Below, piece after piece: positions 58,173 to 64,000 of a stretch of 64,000 nt of DNA. The stretch covers positions 2,790,001 through 2,854,000 of the forward strand of contig JAXBDG010000002.1 of the NCBI GenBank assembly GCA_036320915.1, written 5' to 3'. Below the pieces are notes generated by a model. It did not search any database, was not told where the DNA came from, and saw only the letters and a program-made list of their open reading frames with translations. A program made the translations under genes and the position numbers. Each line of letters opens with the position of its first letter. Within the stretch, counting starts at the first letter, position 1. Origin of the DNA: Linnemannia elongata (Eukaryota; Mortierellomycota; Mortierellomycetes; Mortierellales; Mortierellaceae).

Positions 58173-58448
58173 TCGTTCGTTTTTCATGCGATGGATCCAT
58201 TCGCTCTTATTTTGAGGAGATATGTGGTTTGAGTGGTTGCTTGTACATAGTACCATGCTCCAGTGTTTGCGCTCTTGTTTTTTCTCACGAGGCATGAAAA
58301 AAAAGAACGCTTATCATCGCACAACATCCACGCATATTTCCTCACACATCCTGCTCGATCGGAAGATGGTGCCTCTTCGTCTTTGAGCGGGGAAAAGAAA
58401 GGAAGCGAATGTGGGTCATGCTTATACATGATTCAACCTAGACATTTT

Positions 58449-58480
58449 CTCTCTCTCTCACTCTCTCTCTCTCTCTCTCA
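58449..58480. repeat. (CT)n microsatellite
   Basis: A TC dinucleotide tract, nearly perfect, in the promoter interval shared with the EF-hand gene. Confidence 0.9.
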
Positions 58481-58610
58481 AGTGCGAAGGTCTTCGACGC
58501 GTTAGTTGTCGCGATTTTTTCTTATCATCATTCGACCGCACGTGCGCGATGACGAGGTGACTGTTTCTTGTCTCCTTTCTTCCCCCTTGCTGGGCTTTGA
58601 GACGTCTTGC

Positions 58611-58629
58611 CCCCCCCCCCCCCCCCCCC
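58611..58629. repeat. Poly(C) tract, about 19 bp
   Basis: A C homopolymer about 100 bp before the EF-hand gene ATG. It may include sequencing uncertainty in its length. Confidence 0.85.
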
Positions 58630-58725
58630 GTCTCTTTTCTTCGCACCTCCCCGTCATCCTTCCTTTCTTTCGACTTCACCCTTTTCCCTTCAGTCCCTTC
58701 ATTCCCACAGAAACCATAACAAAAC

Positions 58726-59640
58726 ATGCGCCCAGAAGACATCAAGGAGGCCTTTGCTCTCTTCGACCCCCAGAACACCGGCAGAATCGAGCCCTCGGTC
58801 TTCCAAAACTTTCTCAATGTAAGGAACTCTTACTCATTCACTCAGTCGCGCCGCTTCTTTCACCCCGTTTTCTCACGCCGATTATTGCGTTGCAATATTC
58901 TTCTGCAATCATGCGTTATTTTATCCCAGACCCACTATTGTGCAGTTAATTGCAACTTATCTGCTGTAGCAACAGTACTGAACATCTTCAAAGAACCAGT
59001 CCGCAAAGGACTTAAGCCCTGTGGTTGAAAGACTGTAAAAAAACTCCGCCCACTTTCTTAACAAATGCCACTTTCTGACCCTCTGTCTCTGACCTTGCGA
59101 TAGACTTTGGGCGACGAAGAGCTCAAGCAGTCCATTCGTATCCCCAACCATGCCATTGACCTCAAAGAGTTCACCGACCTCATGAACCGCTACAACAACG
59201 ACACCTCCAAGGACCCCGAAGAGCCCTACCGTCGTGCATTCCAGTCCATCAACCGCGACGGCTCTGGCGCCATCTCCTCGCAGGAGCTCCGTGCAGCCAT
59301 CCAGTCCTTGTTGGGTCCCAACGTACTCTCTGAGGTGCGTTTTTTTGTCATCCCATTCTAGAATGTCCTTGATCATATCTGTTCGTTCAGTGGAGTACTG
59401 CCTTTATTTTATTTTGATCCCTATATCTGTTTTCGGGTCTACTCTGGTATCGAGTGCTCAGCGTCTGCAGTCCGTATTAATGCATTAGCCTACTTGATCT
59501 TTTTCCAATCCTTCTAGGCCGACATCGATGAGATCATCACGGAAGGAGACGTCTCGGGCGACGGTCGCATCACTCTGGAGGAGTTCTTGAAGATCATGCA
59601 GAAGAGTGAGAAGAAGCACCGCGGTGAGCACGTCTTGTAA
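58726..59640 (+). CDS. Calmodulin-like EF-hand protein
   Basis: Three exons (58726-58818, 59104-59334, 59518-59640), all phase 0, give 148 residues, the length of calmodulin. EF-hand 1 is degenerate (FDPQNTGRIEPSVF), EF-hand 2 is not recognisable as a loop (IPNHAIDLKEF), EF-hand 3 reads INRDGSGAISSQEL, and EF-hand 4 reads GDVSGDGRITLEEF, the best Ca2+-binding loop. So probably only one or two sites bind calcium. A light-chain or centrin-like role is possible, but I cannot assign the subfamily and give no symbol. The start is supported by the ATG after a CT-rich leader. Confidence 0.88.
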
Positions 59641-59756
59641 CTTGTAGCTAGACACATAACCTCAGCCCAGCAAATGACGGACGACGAATCATTTTTGCTT
59701 ATTTAATTTTATTACAAAGTTTTGAATGGAAATAAATGAACATTATCAAGGGCGAG

Positions 59757-62255
59757 CTATGACGGTTGCCGTTGTTGCTGTTGTTGCTGTGATGGAAGGA
59801 GTCGGCTAAGCAACATCTTGGTCTCCGAATGGGGCCGGATCCATTCTGCAGCGACGGCCCAAAGAATGAGAGGTGGCCGGACAAGGGACTCTATCTTCTT
59901 CCGTTTTTGAATCTGAACGCGTGACTTTCTCAGCACAGCCCTCCTTTTCGCTGCCCCTCTGCTGAGTGCTGACTGGGAGGGAGTCGACCCATTCTCTTCC
60001 ATAGGCGAAGTTGTCGCGTACAGCACAAACGACTGTTGCTTCCGAGGGTGGACTGTGCAGATGTCGAGCCATAGCTTCTCCTCCGCTGTCGCCCGCTGGG
60101 ATCGATCCAGATCAATGCTCTCGACGTGGCCCTTCTGTGGCACGCTCACAACGGCGGCCTTTTCCTTGTTGGGTAGTAGGCTCCTTGAACTCGATGTCAA
60201 GTCAGGAGCAGGGCCAGACTTGTATGTGAGGTTGCCTCGCCGTGCTAATATCCTGAGCACCTTGTTATGACGTTCTTCGTGAGGGTCTGCTGGCTGAGCA
60301 GCGACTTTGTCTACATTGTTCCCGCCGTCTACTCCTCCAACCGATGTCGCGCTGTCTTTGCCCGTCTCACAATCACTTCTGTCCCTGCTCGCCTCCTTCA
60401 GCCCCAACAGAGTCCACATCACAGCTTCTTGATCACTACCAAGTCGCAGCTCAGCAAAGGACGTCCCGTCGCTTATCGTGCATTCCATCTCAACCTGCGT
60501 CCGCCACCTTCGCGAACTGCACCCAAACATACACATCTGGGTCCTGTAGTCGTTCTCACACTCAGCGCAGACAGCCCGAATTTGGACACGTTGGATGGTG
60601 TTAATCTTGCAAATATGTCGAGTTATGGTGTCACCTCCAGTCGTTGAGCCAGTACTACCGTCTGATGACGATGGTGTTCCCGGTATGGAGGTCGCGGATG
60701 AGGGGGCAGTAGGAAGGGAGCACCACACATTGGAGATGTAATCAATCCTGTTGCATGAGCCTGAGCGAGAGATCCGACTGTCCAAAATGCGTTTCCATCT
60801 CTGTGCTGGAACATGGACCTTCAACGGATCGAGGTCTCCGGAGTTGAGAGCCTGATGCGACCAAGGCTTGAGCAGTTGTGTGGAGGAGTTGTCAACGCCC
60901 TGCTCGTCTTTCCTTGTCCGTTTCCTGTCCTTTGAGCTCTCCGATATCAACACCACGCCTTCATCAGAGTCACCGTCCAGTACCGCTTCGCCCGATCGCG
61001 TCCTCTTCTGTGCCGTGCTGGGCGTCGATCCCTTCTCGGATGTTGGTGCGGTACCCGATCGCGACTTCTTACACGCCTTGCCGGGCGTCGATCCCTTCTC
61101 GCATGTTGGTACTCTGTCAGATCGCGGTCTCTTCCGTTCCTTGCTGGACGTCGATTTCTTCCCGCGGGTTGACGCAGTTGTGGAAGTTGGCTTCTCGGCG
61201 GGTGCCAGCTGTTTCCTGACGGGTATCCGGATATCGGGTAATTTGTTCCGCAAGATCTGGCGAGCGGGAGATATCCCGTAAAAAGTTATGCCTGTGATGC
61301 CCATGCATGTCACAACCCTGTAACATGCCAGTTCCTGCTGAAGCATCAACGCCTCGGTCACCTCGACAACATCACCGCGTTTGAATGGCCGAGTGGAAGA
61401 CGGGTCATCTTGTTGAGATGCAGTGTGAAGTAAGAGTGCGACCATCGTCATCGGGAGTGTATCCTCGAAATGTTCTTCTGCCTCAGAGCGCGATGCGTTG
61501 GAGTCGGACCACGATATACAGGACGACGCTCCATCATCGACTTCCTGTTTGTTATTACTTGGTTGGGGTGGGTGCTCATCCGTTTCTGTGGGTGGCTTTT
61601 GCTTCTCGGCCTCATCGCCGGAGTCGAGGACAACGACGACCGGATCCTGCTTGTTCCGTTCCTTCAGGTTCTTGCTATAGGCAGGTATGAGTCGAGTAGT
61701 AGCGGCGCGCCTGGAAGCAGACCGCCCAGTAGAAGGCTCTACAGGATCATCGGCTACGGTTTGGAGTGGGCCAAGCCAAACAATTTGATTGGGGAGAGAG
61801 CCGTCGTTGCGTGCCTTGAACTTTGATAGGGCATCTGGGTGAAGAGGAAGCCCGTCTAGTTCCTGATCCAGTAGTTCTTGATCTCGTTTTGCTGCAGCGA
61901 GACGAGAGATCCGCGAAGAGCTGATGGAGTGGACCACTTGTCCCACAAAAGAGAGGATGTCGCCCTGTTGTTGATCAGAAGCCTTAGCGGTTGAAGAAGA
62001 AGAAGAAGCCTTGAGAAAGAGGTCGTGGATGGTCAGGGGGCGTGGATGGGTCGACATGGGACGGAGGGGTAGGGAGGCAAAGGCCGTTGAGACGTTGTCT
62101 TGTGGAATGAGGGCCTCCTTTGATAAAATATGCCACCTTAAATCGAAAATGGTGGCGCTTCCATTTTTAGTGGATGGTTGTCTTTCCACTCTGCATGGTG
62201 TTCTCTCTCTTTCTACTCTTTTATCTTCTTCCTTCACACAACCTTCACAACTCAT
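59757..62255 (-). CDS. Large protein with OB-fold-like and zinc-ribbon-like segments; CST/CTC1-like is a guess
   Basis: An intronless frame. I prefer the ATG at 62057 (MSTHPRPLTIHDLFL, 766 residues) because the upstream part looks like 5' leader; the frame is open to 62255 (832 residues). Seen: GDILSFVGQVVHSI near the start; RPFKRGDVVEVTEALML...CYRVVTC in the middle, both strand-like as in OB folds; a Lys/Arg/Ser-rich repetitive central linker with recurring KGSTP and KRxRS units; and a C-terminal CAEC...C...C cluster followed by DGTSFAELRL, as in the zinc-ribbon OB folds of RPA70/CTC1. A telomere or single-stranded-DNA role would fit, but this is low confidence. Gln-rich C-terminus. Confidence 0.65.
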   Translation of the reverse strand: MSCEGCVKEEDKRVERERTPCRVERQPSTKNGSATIFDLRWHILSKEALIPQDNVSTAFASLPLRPMSTHPRPLTIHDLFLKASSSSSTAKASDQQQGDILSFVGQVVHSISSSRISRLAAAKRDQELLDQELDGLPLHPDALSKFKARNDGSLPNQIVWLGPLQTVADDPVEPSTGRSASRRAATTRLIPAYSKNLKERNKQDPVVVVLDSGDEAEKQKPPTETDEHPPQPSNNKQEVDDGASSCISWSDSNASRSEAEEHFEDTLPMTMVALLLHTASQQDDPSSTRPFKRGDVVEVTEALMLQQELACYRVVTCMGITGITFYGISPARQILRNKLPDIRIPVRKQLAPAEKPTSTTASTRGKKSTSSKERKRPRSDRVPTCEKGSTPGKACKKSRSGTAPTSEKGSTPSTAQKRTRSGEAVLDGDSDEGVVLISESSKDRKRTRKDEQGVDNSSTQLLKPWSHQALNSGDLDPLKVHVPAQRWKRILDSRISRSGSCNRIDYISNVWCSLPTAPSSATSIPGTPSSSDGSTGSTTGGDTITRHICKINTIQRVQIRAVCAECENDYRTQMCMFGCSSRRWRTQVEMECTISDGTSFAELRLGSDQEAVMWTLLGLKEASRDRSDCETGKDSATSVGGVDGGNNVDKVAAQPADPHEERHNKVLRILARRGNLTYKSGPAPDLTSSSRSLLPNKEKAAVVSVPQKGHVESIDLDRSQRATAEEKLWLDICTVHPRKQQSFVLYATTSPMEENGSTPSQSALSRGAAKRRAVLRKSRVQIQKRKKIESLVRPPLILWAVAAEWIRPHSETKMLLSRLLPSQQQQQQRQPS

Positions 62256-62387
62256 CGTCCACCGCTGTGGATTTTACCGCCCTTCGCTCCCTTCATCTAT
62301 TCACCCTCCTCCTATCCTCACCGCTCCTCACAACTCATCACCTCAGACAGGCACACTACATTCAACACCAACAAGGAACACCAACCT
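62256..62387. promoter_or_regulatory. Divergent promoter interval
   Basis: A short, CT-rich spacer between the divergently oriented OB-fold-like gene and the coiled-coil gene; both starts lie within 330 bp, so shared regulation is likely. Confidence 0.45.
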
Positions 62388-64000
62388 ATGACGAAACTTG
62401 CCAACCTCGATGGCACCTCCGACGCCACCATTGCCGGTCAAGACTCTGGTGAGCCTCAACTCGACAAAACAGATACCATCAGGATTCTCAAACAGCAGCT
62501 GGTTAAGATTGCGAAGGACAGGAACGAGAGGCTGATCAAGGATGTCGAAGGCGTTCTTCAATGTAAATCGTTTTTATTTTTTCGACAGTAGAAATGCAGT
62601 TGTGAAAGCCTTTTTATCGCCTCGCATTATTAACACAGGGCCTAATATAATGTTTTAGCGTACACCTCAAAAATGGAGTCGGACTTGATATACATTATTA
62701 ACGAGTACACCACAGTCAGGAGCAAACTGGACGAGCTCAACAGGGAAAACATACACCTCAAGGCTGTCAACGCAACCCTGAGCGAACAGTTAATTGGCGC
62801 CCAGCATAACATATATGGATCCGGCAGCTCCGCGAATGATAAGGCCGCGATCAAGAACTTGCGACTGGAGCTCGACATTACCACAAAGGAGCTTTCCAGG
62901 GCATTGGAGGACGTCGAAAAGCTCAAGGCACAGCATTCGCAGATGGAAGTGGCTATCCAACACAAGGATGTCGTCAACCACCAATTGGCAGTACTTGTCA
63001 ACAATCGGCAGACGGATATTAACCTTAAGCAGAAGGAGAATGCAGGATTGACCGCACAACTGATTGATACTCGGGCCAAACTCGTTCAGGCTATGGATTT
63101 CGTCGGCCAATATTACCCAGTTCTGGAGCCGGAGATCATAAAGAGGAAAGCACTCCACCAACAGCAACAACTGCAGCAGCAACGGCAAGGATTCCCGCGT
63201 CCGACTGTACCAGCACAAATGCTCAATGGACCGGTTATGGGACATTTCAGCCAAGGTCCTTCGACATCACCAGTCTCACCTTCATCACACCATCCAACAC
63301 ACATACCTTCCCAATCGCTAAAAGGGGCTGCCTCTTTGATACATCAAGGACACCCACACCAGCCTTTGAGTGCTCCACTATTGACAGGACCATCAACACC
63401 TGCACCATTGGCACGCCGAATGCCTCCAACTCAATTGGGGATTGTCAGCCCGACAGTGGCCGTGCCACCAGCATTTCCTTCGCCAACAGGCAGCAATGAT
63501 GTCTCGACGGCAAGCCTACTCCAGCAAGGCAAGAGCCAAATTGAAGTTAATTCCATCCAGAGACAAGACCAGGATCGGAAATTCCAGGACTTGAAGCAGC
63601 GGACAGCGATCGATTGGCGGGAAAAGCACCAGGAGCAAACACTACAGCAGTTTCAATCCGAAACTGTTGCGCTAAGCGTACCTCAGTATCCGAGCCAGCA
63701 ATGCGTGCCGCCTGTGACTCAACACCATCAGCATCAACAACAACATCAGCTTCAGCAACAACATCAGCCTCAGCCTCAGCGTCTTCAACGCCAGCAACAG
63801 AACCTTCAACACCTGCAGCCACAAGCGCAGCAGCGGCAATTGCAAGAGCAGCCAATGGTGCTACAGTACCAGCAGCAGCAAATACACCATTTCATAAACT
63901 CATCCACATCACAGGATCAGAACATCTGGCCGACCTCATCACAGCAGCTTCCACAGCTGCAGCACCAACAGGCATGGGGTATTGGGCCAGAACAGGACCT
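62388..64000 (+). CDS. Coiled-coil, Gln-rich protein (incomplete at window end)
   Basis: Exon 1 is 62388-62562; an intron (GTAAAT...TTTTAG) follows; exon 2 starts 62659 and runs off the window. The N-terminal 250 residues are strongly heptad-like (RILKQQLVKIAKDRNERLIKDV; LDELNRENIHLKAVNATLSEQL; LRLELDITTKELSRALEDVEKL), a long coiled coil. A Pro/Ser/Gln-rich segment follows, becoming almost pure Gln/His with many QQQ runs. I do not recognise a family. A scaffold or transcription-linked role would be guesswork. Confidence 0.75.

Noticed and set aside
1..64000. CRISPR array, bacterial operons or viral genes
   Set aside because: No spaced repeat array, no ribosome-binding-site pattern and no capsid, integrase or viral polymerase features were seen; the Fanzor is a eukaryotic nuclease and not part of a CRISPR system.

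Overview
This window is nuclear DNA of a filamentous fungus. The protein-coding genes carry short GT-AG introns, and there are eukaryotic tRNA-Glu genes, poly(A)-tailed retroelements, TATA boxes and fungal regulators (a Rim15/greatwall-type kinase, REI1, a Dnf-type flippase). Small Kazal-repeat secreted proteins, low-complexity Ser/Gln-rich proteins and a Fanzor gene would fit an early-diverging fungus such as a Mortierella relative, but that placement is inference.

Layout. 1-6.7 kb: a minus-strand cluster of secreted Kazal-like proteins (one with six domains, two with one domain, one decayed copy). 7.7-9.4 kb: REI1 (60S ribosome maturation). 9.7-16.9 kb: a Dnf-type P4-ATPase phospholipid flippase with a very long first intron. 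16.9-20.6 kb: no gene seen. 20.6-23.5 kb: tRNA-Glu(CTC) followed by a nest of retroelements (LINE fragment split by a solo LTR and by a second LINE). 23.5-28.8 kb: pyrimidine-rich upstream region. 28.8-39.8 kb: a giant Rim15-family kinase in seven exons. 40.0-44.1 kb: a second tRNA-Glu(CTC) with another retroelement nest (LINE within LINE, plus a tRNA-derived SINE). 44.4-46.5 and 55.9-58.0 kb: two paralogous flavin monooxygenases of Baeyer-Villiger type with matching exon lengths. 58.7-62.3 kb: an EF-hand protein and a protein with OB-fold-like and zinc-ribbon-like segments. 62.4 kb to the end: a coiled-coil, Gln-rich protein cut by the window edge.

The main discovery lies between the two monooxygenases. 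An 8.6-kb DNA transposon (46941-55541), bounded by TA dinucleotides and inverted repeats, carries a multi-exon Fanzor gene (eukaryotic TnpB-like RNA-guided nuclease) and a split DDE transposase of the Tc1/mariner-IS630 type. The Fanzor reading shows a RuvC-I FDPGI motif, a C-x2-C/C-x4-C zinc finger and a terminal NRDRNAAANI motif. Its 3' end stops only 134 bp from the transposon end, which is where TnpB/Fanzor guide RNAs arise. A third internal copy of the terminal repeat makes a 2.5-kb transposase unit nested in the larger element. The Fanzor reading holds one in-frame TAA and the transposase two frameshifts, so this copy may be decaying or may have a two-ORF layout. The Fanzor family is known (described 2023); this copy and its architecture are reported as read here.

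All exon boundaries are my own GT-AG (one GC-AG) assignments. They were checked by reading-frame continuity and total length being divisible by three, not by transcript data.
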